The notes below the pieces were generated by a model that was not told where the DNA came from, ran no database searches, and was given only the letters and a program-made list of their open reading frames with translations. Shown piece after piece: positions 8,272 to 17,400 of a DNA stretch of 32,854 nt; within the stretch, counting starts at the first letter, position 1, and the number at the start of each line of letters is the position of its first letter. Source of the stretch: Rikenellaceae bacterium (lineage in GTDB: Bacteria > Bacteroidota > Bacteroidia > Bacteroidales > UBA932); contig CAAGIL010000214.1 in NCBI GenBank assembly GCA_900769905.1, positions 1 to 32,854 of the forward strand. Reading direction: 5' to 3'. Both the position numbers and the translations under genes were made by a program.

Positions 8272-9807
8272 TCAATTTTCCGATGCCAACGCCTTGATTA
8301 TCCCGTCAATCGCAGGATTCACCATCCAGGAATCGGCGGTGACGTTGTTGGTCAGAAGCGAGAAAACTATGGTGCGCGAAGGATCACCGTCCGGGGACAG
8401 GATGTAGCCGCTGTAGCAGCGCACCCCGTTCATCGAGCCGCTCTTCATCCTGATTCTCGCCCTGAACTCGGGACTCTCCTGGGGGAACTTGTATTCCAGG
8501 GTACCCTTTCCGCCCGGGGTAGGGAGGCTGCGCAGATAGAGCTCGGCGCAGTCCTGGCGCAGCATTGCCCTGAGGAACTCCACGAATAATGAGGAGGAGA
8601 TGTAGTTCTTGCGGGAAAGCCCGCTCCCGTCGAAGAGCTGGCAGCGGCCGCTGGTGCGAAGGCCCAGGCTTTCCAGGCATTTCATGGCCGTGGCAGTGCT
8701 GGAATCATAGTCCGTGGCCGCCCCTTTGCTCAGGGAAAGGGTCTTGAGCAGGGTCTCGGCGAAGAAGTTGTCGCTTTCGCAGTTGGTCTGGCAGACTATG
8801 TCGAAAAGTTTCGGGGACCAGGTGCTGCCGAGAACGCTGAGAGCCCCGGACGCTTCGGCCCTGACGGAGCTTTCCTCCAGATGAGGCAGGCAGCGGAGGA
8901 AGCCCTCGGAGCTGATGTCAGCGGGGCCTCCCGACACGGATATTCCGTTGCTTTTCAGATAGTTGCAGAAATAATCAGCGCAGGTGAACGCGGCGTAGCG
9001 GTTGGAGCCTTCGTAGGTGTAGCCCTTGCGGTCTATGGGGAAAGAGCCGGCAAACAGGGCCCTGGGCGCGAGGGGCGTGTTGATGAGGTACACGCTGTTG
9101 GCGCTGCGGGCGGGACCGGTCACGGCCTTGTTGTCGAAATCCATCCACGGAGTGAGCGGATAGCGCGGGGAAATTTTAGGATGGGAGCCCTGGGATTCGC
9201 CCGGGGTTATGAGGAAGTTCTGGGCGTTCTCGAAGAAATTGAGCCCGGTCGGACCTATGCCGTAGTAGGTGCCGAGGTCGTCGTAGGTCCAGCCCAGGTT
9301 CTCGGGCGTGGCCTCAGGGAAGCAGCGCGCATCCGCCACCACCCTTCCCTTTATGGAAGCAATCCCCGCTTCGCGCAGGAACCTGGCCCACTTCGCGAAA
9401 AGCGCGTCCACGGGCTGCACTATGCTGAGATTGGCTCCGGTGGTGGGGTCACCCCCTCCTATTATGTACAGGTCACCTTCCAGCACCCCGTCCCGTATGC
9501 TGCCGCTGTACGCGAGCCTGGTCTCGAAACGGAAATCTGGCCCCAGCTCCTTCAGGGCGAGGCCGGTGGTGATGAGTTTCACGTTGGATGCCGGAACCAG
9601 CTTGAGCGCGGGGTTGATGCACGCAAGCGTGTCCCCGTCCGCCCTGACGGCAAACACGGATACTGCCGACGAACTCAGGGGCTGGCGCGCGCAGATCTCA
9701 AGAATCTGCCTTTCCGCCTCCGTTCTCGGCCCGGCCGCAAAACCGACAATCGCGCTCCATCCGGAAAGGAGAAGCGCGACTGCAAGAATTCTCAACGGTT
9801 TTCTCAT
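8272..9807 (-). CDS. dacB: PBP4-type D-alanyl-D-alanine carboxypeptidase/endopeptidase (S13)
   Basis: Periplasmic low-molecular-weight penicillin-binding protein that trims or opens peptidoglycan cross-links. The 511-residue length fits the S13 family with its inserted domains between the first two motifs. All three active-site motifs are visible: Ser74-x-x-Lys77 (PASNVKL), Ser345-Asp-Asn347 (ESDNFF), and Lys455-Ser-Gly457 (MKSGSM). A signal peptide (about 1-25, WSAIVGFAAG) is present. The ATG overlaps the stop of the preceding 92-aa gene in an ATGA arrangement, indicating translational coupling. The gene sits among other envelope genes on the same strand. Confidence 0.92.
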   Translation of the reverse strand: MRKPLRILAVALLLSGWSAIVGFAAGPRTEAERQILEICARQPLSSSAVSVFAVRADGDTLACINPALKLVPASNVKLITTGLALKELGPDFRFETRLAYSGSIRDGVLEGDLYIIGGGDPTTGANLSIVQPVDALFAKWARFLREAGIASIKGRVVADARCFPEATPENLGWTYDDLGTYYGIGPTGLNFFENAQNFLITPGESQGSHPKISPRYPLTPWMDFDNKAVTGPARSANSVYLINTPLAPRALFAGSFPIDRKGYTYEGSNRYAAFTCADYFCNYLKSNGISVSGGPADISSEGFLRCLPHLEESSVRAEASGALSVLGSTWSPKLFDIVCQTNCESDNFFAETLLKTLSLSKGAATDYDSSTATAMKCLESLGLRTSGRCQLFDGSGLSRKNYISSSLFVEFLRAMLRQDCAELYLRSLPTPGGKGTLEYKFPQESPEFRARIRMKSGSMNGVRCYSGYILSPDGDPSRTIVFSLLTNNVTADSWMVNPAIDGIIKALASEN

Positions 9808-10082
9808 TTGACCGCTTCCTTCACGGCGGCGCTGAGTTTCTCGTAGAGCGCGTCGGTGCGGGTCAGTATCTCTTTGCGAAGAGCATTGTAGTAGGCTTTC
9901 TTTGAGCCCTCGACCTTTACGTTGACCTTGTCCCTGAGCTCATTGTAGAGATTGATGGCCTCTTCCATAAGCTCGGCGGCCTGGCTGTCCACCTTGTCAT
10001 TGACGGCTACCACAACGGAGCAGTCCTCAACGAATGCACTCAGAACATACTCAATGTCCTTCTTGATGTCTCTTAAGTTCAT
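9804..10082 (-). CDS. Small conserved-looking hypothetical protein (92 aa)
   Basis: I do not recognise this family. The product is a 92-residue soluble, mostly helical protein with no signal peptide or membrane segment. It is acidic in the first two thirds and Lys/Ala-rich at the end (LSAAVKEAVK). A segment with KVNVKVEGSKKAYYNALRKE suggests a helical-bundle or adaptor protein. It is likely real because it overlaps dacB by 4 nt (ATGA), has its own promoter-like element just upstream, and shows ordinary codon use. Coupling to dacB hints at a role in wall metabolism, but nothing in the sequence proves it. Confidence 0.75.
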   Translation of the reverse strand: MNLRDIKKDIEYVLSAFVEDCSVVVAVNDKVDSQAAELMEEAINLYNELRDKVNVKVEGSKKAYYNALRKEILTRTDALYEKLSAAVKEAVK

Positions 10083-10110
10083 ATTAAATACCTTTTTGTG
10101 TTTCAGAGGG

Positions 10111-10118
10111 CAAATATA
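10111..10118 (-). promoter_or_regulatory. Candidate -7 element for the 92-aa gene and dacB
   Basis: TATATTTG on the minus strand matches TAnnTTTG exactly and lies 28 nt before the start of the 92-aa gene, directly after the stop of the NlpC/P60 gene. There is no clear TTTG at the -33 position. It may start a separate transcript within the minus-strand block. Confidence 0.4.
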
Positions 10119-11075
10119 CTACTTTTTTCCAAGAATACGCCTTACCCCGACGCATTCCTTCTCATAATAATCGTCCTCGCCGGGCACGAGGGAGTTGATG
10201 CGCACGCGCTGGGAGGAGTGGATGATGCGGCCGTCACCGATATACATACCCACGTGGGTGACGGAGCGCGGACGCTGGGCGGTGGCGTTGCGGCCAAAGA
10301 ACACCAGGTCCCCGGGGCGCATCCGGGAGAAGTCGTAAGGCACCGGCGTGCCGCATTCGATCTGTTCGCGGGCGTTACGGGGCAGGGTGACGCCGCAGAG
10401 CATATACACGAAACCCACGAACCCGCTGCAGTCGAAGTAGTTGACCGTGTTCCCTCCCCACATGTACGGGGTGCCGAGGAAGCGTTTCGCGGTCTGCACC
10501 AGGGTCTGTTCGCTCGCGACGCGGTCCGCCTTCCACGCTTCGAGTTCCTGCACGTCGGAGGCCGGAATCCACACCTTCCGTCCGGAGGCGGTGACTGCAC
10601 CCACCCAGCCTTTGCGCGGGCGTGTACCCTGGATCGCTCCGCTCACCGCATCAATCCCGGAGCCGGAGTCGCGGCGTATGATGTTGCCCAGCTCGAAGTC
10701 CGACACCCTCTCGGAGCCGGCATCCGGCTCAGCGTAGAGATGGCTGTGCTCCGCGGTGCAAATCCACTTCGGTGCCTGCACCCACGCGTCCTTTTCCGCC
10801 TCGTCCATAAATGCGAGCGCGAGTTCATTGGTCCAGCAATCCTTGTAGAACGGGGCATCCACCTTGCGCCAGTAGCGGTCCTCGCCCTTCACTTCGAGCA
10901 CCGTACCCATAAGGCACTGGGTCTCATTGGAGGACTCGTAATCCGGCTTGAGGCGCAGGAAACAGGATGAGAGGTCCACTACCGCCCAGCGCTTTTCCGC
11001 CTGCTGCGCAAGGGCGGGGACGGAGAGGAGAAACAGGGCCACGCAGGCCCGGAAGCATATTTGGATTTTTTTCAT
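10119..11075 (-). CDS. NlpC/P60 (C40) cell-wall hydrolase with N-terminal SH3-like domains
   Basis: Secreted gamma-D-glutamyl-diamino-acid endopeptidase-like protein acting on peptidoglycan peptides. It has 318 residues: signal peptide (MKKIQICFRACVALFLLSVPALA), two bacterial SH3-like regions (about 30-95 and 105-178), then the C40 domain (about 190-318). The catalytic Cys216 lies in YFDCSGFVGFVY after TPYMWGG, and His274 in THVGMYIGDG; RMRPGDLVFF is also typical. His286 in IIHSSQ is a candidate third residue. ATG 11075 begins the signal peptide and lies 2 nt after the stop of the response-regulator gene, whereas an upstream start at 11090 would overlap that gene. The tight spacing suggests it is co-expressed with the two-component system and may be part of its output. 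Confidence 0.88.
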   Translation of the reverse strand: MKKIQICFRACVALFLLSVPALAQQAEKRWAVVDLSSCFLRLKPDYESSNETQCLMGTVLEVKGEDRYWRKVDAPFYKDCWTNELALAFMDEAEKDAWVQAPKWICTAEHSHLYAEPDAGSERVSDFELGNIIRRDSGSGIDAVSGAIQGTRPRKGWVGAVTASGRKVWIPASDVQELEAWKADRVASEQTLVQTAKRFLGTPYMWGGNTVNYFDCSGFVGFVYMLCGVTLPRNAREQIECGTPVPYDFSRMRPGDLVFFGRNATAQRPRSVTHVGMYIGDGRIIHSSQRVRINSLVPGEDDYYEKECVGVRRILGKK

Positions 11076-11077
11076 AT

Positions 11078-11788
11078 CTAACCCAACCATTTGAGGAAAT
11101 CGTCCACCCTGGCCCTGGCCACCAGCAGGTCCTGGGAGCTCTCGGGCTCAAGACTGAGCTTGAGGCGGCCGTTGATATAGCGGAGCACGCTCTTCACCGC
11201 ACTGCGAGACACGATGCAGCCGCGCGAGATGCGGAAAAACTGCGCCGGGTCCAGGTCCTTTTCCAGGGCATCCATCGTGGAGTCGACAAGATACCTTGTG
11301 CCGTCGCCGAGCACCAGCCAGTTGGACTTGTCCTCGGAGAGGAAATATGCCATCACGGCAGTGCTGACAGGGATGTACTTTTCACCCACGCGCACCACGA
11401 GGTGGTCCTTGTAGCTTTTGACGGCAACCCCGGTGCAACGCTCGCGGCAGCGGCCCACGGCCCTTGCAAGGGCCTCCTCGCCTATAGGCTTGAGCAGGTA
11501 GTCAAGGCTGCCGGTCTCGAAGGCCTTGATGGCGTAGGCATCGTAGGCGGTGGTCATCACTATGCACGAGTTCAGGTCGCGCTGGCGGAAGAACTCGAAG
11601 CAGTCTCCGTCCGAAAGCTCCACGTCCATAAAGATTATGTCCGGAGCCGGGTGCGTATCCACGTATTCCACTGTGGCTCTAATGGAATCAGTTTCACCAC
11701 AGATTTCTATGTCCTTGAAATTGGCAGTAATCAATTTTGCCAGTCGGGCACGTGCAATGGCCTCATCTTCAACTATCAGTGCTTTCAT
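11078..11788 (-). CDS. LytTR-type response regulator
   Basis: Cytosolic transcription regulator of the AlgR/LytR type, 236 residues. The receiver domain (about 1-118) carries the acidic pocket Glu7/Asp8, phosphoacceptor Asp55 in FMDVELSDG, Thr79/Thr80 and Lys100 in LLKPI. The C-terminal LytTR DNA-binding domain (about 130-235) includes the usual FFRISRGCIVSRSAV and INGRLKLSL signatures. Its start overlaps the kinase stop by 4 nt (ATGA), a strong sign that the two form one system. The target genes are unknown. The pair lies divergent to the starch locus, and one LytTR-like half-site occurs in that gap. Confidence 0.93.
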   Translation of the reverse strand: MKALIVEDEAIARARLAKLITANFKDIEICGETDSIRATVEYVDTHPAPDIIFMDVELSDGDCFEFFRQRDLNSCIVMTTAYDAYAIKAFETGSLDYLLKPIGEEALARAVGRCRERCTGVAVKSYKDHLVVRVGEKYIPVSTAVMAYFLSEDKSNWLVLGDGTRYLVDSTMDALEKDLDPAQFFRISRGCIVSRSAVKSVLRYINGRLKLSLEPESSQDLLVARARVDDFLKWLG

Positions 11789-12933
11789 ATCAGCGGTAAT
11801 GTCACGGTGTAATATTGTGCGTCCTCCCTGACTGTCACGTTCTTGGAGGCGAGGTCGCAGTACTGCTGCTCCAGATATTTCATACCCAGTCCGACTCCAT
11901 CCTGCGGACTCATCTTGGGCTGCTTGGTATTGCTCACCTCTATGCTGTCTGCTGTCGCCTTGATGGTGACGTTCAGCGGTCTGGACTTGCTTACTTCATT
12001 GTGCTTGATGGCGTTTTCAACGAGGAGCTGCAGGGCGCAAGGCACCACGCTGCGGGAGAGGCACTCGTGAGGAATGTCCGTAGCGAAGTTCAAACCTTCC
12101 CCGAAACGCACCTTGAGCAGGTCCACATAATCCTCCACGAAGGCCAGTTCCTCGCGCAGGCGGACCAGGCTCTTATCCTCGTATTTGAGCATATATCTGT
12201 ATATGTCGGCGAGTTTTCGCGTGAACTCGCTCGCCTGCTCGGTGGACTGCTCCTGAATCATATAGTCCAGCACATTGAGGGAGTTGAAGAGGAAGTGGGG
12301 GTTGACCTGCTGCTTGAGTATGAGGTAGCGGTAATGGGCGAGGTCGGCTTCCTCGCGGGCTTTCTCGGCCTTGTTGCGGAAGCGTATGGCGTATTCCGCA
12401 AGTCCCACCACGGCAAGGCAGCTGAACACGTAGTCGAGCATGATTTCAGCGAAGAAACCCTTCTGCATGAGCATCTTGTCGGAGGTGGCGAGGACTATCG
12501 AGAGACGGAGAATGATTATCAGCACGAAGGCCACAAGCAGCCAGCGGAGATTCTTGTTGCTGACATTTGCGTCCTGCTTGTAACGGGCGGCGTGGAAGTC
12601 GGTGGCCCATATGGTCAGGCCGCCGATGATCTCGGTGCTGATGAAGGTGGAGAGAGGGTGGATGACCAGGGCGGAGAGGGGCAGCAGGCCGAAGAGCCGC
12701 GCGAGCCCCATCCCCAGGCAGAAGCCGACCACATTCACCAAGACCACAGCCACAGCCATAAAGACCATACCCATACGGCGCCTCAGGCAGAGTATGAGCA
12801 CCATAAGCATAGTGAGCAGGGTGAGCATCAGATCATCCGCGATCCCCGTGGCCTTGCAGGCGAGGGAAACGAGGGCGTGCATCAGCGCGAAGCCCTGTAT
12901 TATCCATATGTCTTTCGAACGGGTCGTGGCCAT
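11785..12933 (-). CDS. LytS-type membrane sensor histidine kinase
   Basis: Inner-membrane sensor kinase, 382 residues, partner of the downstream LytTR regulator. The first 185 residues hold about five to six hydrophobic segments with no recognisable extracellular sensor domain. The His_kinase (PF06580-type) dimerisation motif follows: QQVNPHFLFNSLN with phospho-acceptor His213. The ATPase part shows the N box (LLVENAIKHN, Asn307) and a G box (DGVGLG, 345-350). The kinase core is short, as normal for this class. The signal it senses cannot be told; the membrane region looks like the sensor. It is first in the minus-strand run and is separated by a 141-nt gap from the divergent sugar transporter. 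Confidence 0.9.
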   Translation of the reverse strand: MATTRSKDIWIIQGFALMHALVSLACKATGIADDLMLTLLTMLMVLILCLRRRMGMVFMAVAVVLVNVVGFCLGMGLARLFGLLPLSALVIHPLSTFISTEIIGGLTIWATDFHAARYKQDANVSNKNLRWLLVAFVLIIILRLSIVLATSDKMLMQKGFFAEIMLDYVFSCLAVVGLAEYAIRFRNKAEKAREEADLAHYRYLILKQQVNPHFLFNSLNVLDYMIQEQSTEQASEFTRKLADIYRYMLKYEDKSLVRLREELAFVEDYVDLLKVRFGEGLNFATDIPHECLSRSVVPCALQLLVENAIKHNEVSKSRPLNVTIKATADSIEVSNTKQPKMSPQDGVGLGMKYLEQQYCDLASKNVTVREDAQYYTVTLPLI

Positions 12934-12984
12934 AAAAAGAAATTAAAATATGTTGTGAAGATAATGATAATTTTTCAAAATTCA

Positions 12985-12993
12985 ACCGTTCAT
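12985..12993 (+). promoter_or_regulatory. Single LytTR-like half-site
   Basis: ACCGTTCAT matches the published LytTR half-site consensus ([TA][AC][CA]GTTN[AG][TG]) at every position. No second copy is found at the usual one-turn spacing. A nine-base pattern this degenerate is expected by chance in a gap of this size roughly one time in seven, so support is weak. Confidence 0.2.
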
Positions 12994-13017
12994 CCTAAAA
13001 ATCCGACAACTCGTCAA

Positions 13018-13040
13018 AATGCATTTTATATAAATGTATT
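13018..13040. promoter_or_regulatory. Imperfect 23-bp palindrome upstream of the PUL (candidate operator)
   Basis: Two 9-nt arms, AATGCATTT and AAATGTATT, match at 8 of 9 positions around a TATAT centre. The palindrome ends 34 nt before the transporter ATG and overlaps where the -33 region of the downstream promoter would be. Its position fits an operator. It is AT-rich, so it might also be chance. Confidence 0.3.
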
Positions 13041-13048
13041 CTTTGATT

Positions 13049-13055
13049 TACTTTG
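13049..13055 (+). promoter_or_regulatory. Candidate -7 element for the PUL operon
   Basis: TACTTTG resembles TAnnTTTG with one base fewer between the halves and lies about 20 nt before the ATG at 13075. No TTTG is found at the correct upstream distance. This is the only promoter-like element in the gap on this strand. Confidence 0.3.
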
Positions 13056-13074
13056 CAGCGTTAATAACACGAAA

Positions 13075-14412
13075 ATGCAAAACAAAAAGCTTTCCTTCTG
13101 GCAAATGTGGAATCTGAGCTTCGGATTTTTCGGAGTGCAGATCGCTTATGCCCTCCAGAGTGCGAATATCAGCAGGATATTCGCCACCCTCGGCGCAGAT
13201 CCGCATCAGCTCAGCTTCTTCTGGATACTTCCGCCCCTTATGGGAATGATTGTCCAGCCACTCATCGGCAAATGGTCCGACAGGACCTGGTGCAGGATGG
13301 GCAGGCGCAAGCCTTACCTCCTTGCCGGAGCCATAGTTGCGGTGCTCGTGATGCTTATGCTTCCGAACGCCGGCAGTTTCAATTTCACCCAGCGTCTCCT
13401 GCTGGGACTCAACGGGGCGATGTGGTTCGGCCTATTCTCCCTGATTTTCCTCGACACCTCCATCAATGTAGCTATGCAGCCTTTCAAGATGATGGTAGGC
13501 GATATGGTAAGTGAGGAGCAGAAGGCTCAGGCCTACTCCATCCAGTCACTGCTCTGCAACGCAGGCAGCCTGGTGGGCTACCTCTTCCCCATTTTCTTTA
13601 CCTGGATAGGAATCGCGAACACCGCCCCTAAGGGCGTCATCCCGCCATCCGTGGTGTGGAGCTTCTATTGCGGTGCCGCCATACTCATCATCTGCGTGCT
13701 CTATACCTTCTTGAAAGTCAAGGAGATGAATCCTCAGGAGTACGCCGAATTCCACGGCATCGACCCTAAGACCCAGAGTGTTGAGGGCGAGCGCAAGGAG
13801 GGTCTGGTGAAGCTGCTTTTCCACGCTCCGCGCACCTTCTGGACAGTGGGACTGGTACAGTTCTTCTGCTGGGCGGCGTTTATGTATATGTGGACCTACA
13901 GCAACGGCGCAGTTGCCGCCAACTGCTGGAACACGACCGACCCTGCGTCCGAAGGCTACCAGGCCGCGGGAAACTGGGTGGGCGTGATTTTCGCCGCGCA
14001 GGCAGTGGGTTCCATACTTTGGGCTATCGTGCTCCCTAAGTTCAAGTCTCTGCGCGTTTCATACGTGGTGAGCCTGCTCATAGGCGCAGCCGGTTTCATT
14101 TCCATCTATTTCATTCACAACCAGTACCTTCTCCTCGGCTCCTTCTTCCTCATCGGAGCCGCATGGGCCGCGATGCTGGCGCTGCCATTCACTCTCCTGA
14201 CCAATTCCCTGTCGGGAGAGCACATGGGCAGCTACCTGGGCCTCTTCAACTGCACCATCTGCCTCCCGCAGATTGTTGCAGCAGCCGTGGGAGGTCTGGT
14301 ACTCAAGATGGTAGGTGGATCACAGGCTGCGATGCTCGTTGTGGCCGGCGTACTGCTGATTTGCGGTGCCGCCGCCGTATATCTGGTAAACACACACAAA
14401 ACCAAACAATAA
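13075..14412 (+). CDS. SLC45/GPH-like MFS sugar transporter (probable maltose/glucose uptake)
   Basis: Inner-membrane transporter of the major facilitator superfamily, 445 residues and about 12 membrane segments. The family motif between helices 2 and 3 is clear (GKWSDR at 65-70 and MGRRKPY at 75-81). MQNKKLSFWQMWNLSFGFFG is typical of SLC45-like carriers found beside Bacteroidetes starch genes. The reading frame stays open far upstream across the divergent kinase gene, but that part is antisense to it; ATG 13075 begins the membrane protein and follows the only promoter-like sequence. It is 19 nt before susC, so it most likely leads the PUL transcript. Its job would be to bring maltose or glucose from periplasm to cytosol; the exact sugar is inferred. 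Confidence 0.85.
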   Translation: MQNKKLSFWQMWNLSFGFFGVQIAYALQSANISRIFATLGADPHQLSFFWILPPLMGMIVQPLIGKWSDRTWCRMGRRKPYLLAGAIVAVLVMLMLPNAGSFNFTQRLLLGLNGAMWFGLFSLIFLDTSINVAMQPFKMMVGDMVSEEQKAQAYSIQSLLCNAGSLVGYLFPIFFTWIGIANTAPKGVIPPSVVWSFYCGAAILIICVLYTFLKVKEMNPQEYAEFHGIDPKTQSVEGERKEGLVKLLFHAPRTFWTVGLVQFFCWAAFMYMWTYSNGAVAANCWNTTDPASEGYQAAGNWVGVIFAAQAVGSILWAIVLPKFKSLRVSYVVSLLIGAAGFISIYFIHNQYLLLGSFFLIGAAWAAMLALPFTLLTNSLSGEHMGSYLGLFNCTICLPQIVAAAVGGLVLKMVGGSQAAMLVVAGVLLICGAAAVYLVNTHKTKQ

Positions 14413-14431
14413 ATCATTAACCTTTTTATCA

Positions 14432-17400
14432 ATGAAAAGAATCCTTACTTTCCTCGCCGCCGTTGCAGCATCTGTTGCAATGTCGGCTAACGTGGCCGCC
14501 CAGAGCGGTTACGAGGTCAAGGGTGTGATTATCGATGAACTGGGACCCGTTATCGGTGCAACGGTTATGGAAGTCGGCACCACCACGGGAACTTCCACAG
14601 ATCTCGACGGTAATTTCTCCCTCAGGGTGTCTTCGCGCGATGCGGTTGTGGAAATCAGCTGCATAGGCTATAACACCGTTTCTTACAAGGCATCGGAACT
14701 GCCGGCTACCATCGTTCTCACCGAGGATACCGACCTCCTTACCGAGAGTGTCGTTATCGGTTACGGTACCGTAAAGAAGAGCGATATGACCGGTTCCGTA
14801 TCGGCTGTAAAGGCCGACCAGCTCAATAAGGGTGTAGTGACTTCACCTACCGCAATGCTTCAGGGCAAGACCGCAGGTGTAGTTGTGACTTCCGCTGACG
14901 GTGCTCCTGGTTCCAGCAGCACCATCCGTATCCGCGGCGGTTCCTCCCTTAAGGCAAACAACAACCCTCTCATCGTAGTGGACGGTCTTCCTCTTTCCGA
15001 GGTGGGCGTGAGCGGTGTGGCTGATGCACTTTCATCCATCAACCCTAACGATATCGCCGACTTCACCGTCCTCAAGGATGCTTCCGCAACCGCAATTTAC
15101 GGTTCACGTGCATCCAACGGTGTCATCATCATCACTACCAAGAAGGGTTCCAAGGGCAGCGGCGTGCACGTAAGCGCAGACCTCACCAGCTCCGTAAGCC
15201 AGAACACAAAGTACGTTGACGTGCTCTCCGGAGACGAGATGCGCGACATCATCAAGTGGTACACCGGAAGCGACACCGGAGCAGCATACCAGGCTCTCGG
15301 CAGCGCCAACACCGATTGGCAGAAGGAAATCTTCCAGCTCGGCAAGACCATTGAAGGCAACGTGGCCATCTCAGGTAAAGTGGGGGGCTCAAAAGCATTC
15401 TATATGCCATACCGCGTGTCCCTGGGCTACCACAACGCTGAAGGTACCCTCAAGACCTCCAAGTTCACCCGCGAGACCGTAGCAGTGAACCTCACTCCTA
15501 CCCTCCTCGACGAGCACCTTACCATCAACCTCAACGGCAAAGCGATGAACATGGACAACCGCTTCGCCAACCAGGACGCCATCGGCAACGCAGTCCGTTA
15601 CGACCCTACCCAGAGCGTATATGACGAGAACGGCCTCAACGGCTACTATTGGTGGAACTACGGCAAGGGCACCCCTACCATCGACAACGCCAACACCATG
15701 GCAAACCTCAACCCTGTAGCCCTCCTCAATGACAAGGAAGACCTCTCCAACGCAAAGCGTTTCATCGGCAACGCCCAGGTGGACTACAAGGTGCACGGAG
15801 TTGACGGCCTCGGCCTCCACCTGAACCTCGGTCTCGACTTCTCCAAGTCCAACGGAACCGTTGACGTGGCTCCGGGCAGCGAGATGTCCTTCCACAACAC
15901 TCAGCAGAGCGGTTCAGGCTCCCACAACGACTACTCCCAGACCAAGAACGACCAGACCCTCGAGTTCTACGCCGACTACGACAAGAGCTTCGGCAAGAAC
16001 CATATCACCGCAATGGCCGGTTACTCCTGGCAGCACTTCTACAACGAGACCTACTCAGCTACCTACAAGGCTGACGGCACTCCTGAGACCGCAGCTGACT
16101 ACTACCTCAGCCAGCCTTACTACTTCAAGACCGAGTACTATCTCGTTTCCTTCTTCGGCCGCGTGAACTACGGCTGGAACGACAGGTTCCTCCTCACCGC
16201 AACCCTCCGTGCCGACGGTACCTCCCGCTTCGCCAACAACAAATGGGGTATCTTCCCTTCATTTGCCGCCAGCTACAACCTCGGCAAGGAAGACTTCATC
16301 AAGCAGAGCGATGCCGTTTCCGCACTCAAGCTGAGACTCAGCTGGGGACAGACCGGACAGCAGGACCTCCAGTCAGGTGACTATCCTACCCTCGCCACCT
16401 ACAAGACCAACGTCAACCAGAGCATGTACTTCTTCGGCAACCAGATGATAGTTCCTATCACTCCTCTGGGATACAACGCCGACCTCAAGTGGGAGACCAC
16501 CACTACCCTGAACGCAGGTATCGACTTCGGTTTCGTGGACGACCGCATCACCGGTAGCATCGACGTTTACAAGAGGGACACCAAGGACCTCCTCAACTAC
16601 ACCCCTGTAGCTGCAGGTGCCAACCTTTCCAACTACCTCAACGCCAACATCGGTGACCTCACCAACCGCGGTTTCGAGTTCGAACTCAACACCATTCCTG
16701 TAATGACTCAGGACTGGAGCTGGACCCTCGGATTCAACGCTTCCTACAACAAGACCGTCATCACCAAACTTACCGCAGATGACAGCAGGTCCGACTACTA
16801 CGGAATCGAGACCGGCGGCATCTCCGGCGGTACCGGCAACAATGTCCAGGTACACCAGACCGGACACGCCCCTAACTCCTTCTTCGTTTATCAGCAGATT
16901 TACGATATGGAAGGCAAGCCTATCGAAGGCGCTTACGTTGACCGCAACAATGACGGCAAGATCGACACCAACGACAAGTACTGCTACCACAAGGCTGCTC
17001 CGGACTGGACCTTCGGTCTGAACACCTCCCTCTCCTACAAGCAGTGGACCCTCGCAATGAGCGCTCACGCCAGCGTCGGAAACTATGTTTACAACAACAT
17101 CGCTTCCAACGGCGAGCTCCTCACCGACCTCTGGACCAACAACTTCGTATCCAACAGGTACGCTGACGCACAGGCCCACAACTTCAGGACCTATGCCCAG
17201 TACTGGTCTGACATGTATGTTCAGGATGCTTCATTCCTCAAGATTGACAACATTACGCTCAGCCGCAACTTCAATCTCAACAAGAACCTCGGAATGAGCC
17301 TGAACGTATTCCTTACCGCTCAGAATGTCGCCACGATTACCGGTTACAAGGGAATCGACCCTGAAATCTTCTCAGGCATCGACAACAACATGTATCCTAG

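Noticed and set aside
11815..13074. 420-codon open upstream extension of the MFS transporter frame
   Set aside because: It is entirely antisense to the histidine kinase gene and gives a His/Glu/Gly-rich translation with no domain; the transporter family starts at the Met encoded at 13075.
16373..17179. 268-codon minus-strand frame opposite susC
   Set aside because: Val/Gly-rich translation, no motif, wholly antisense to the conserved barrel of SusC.
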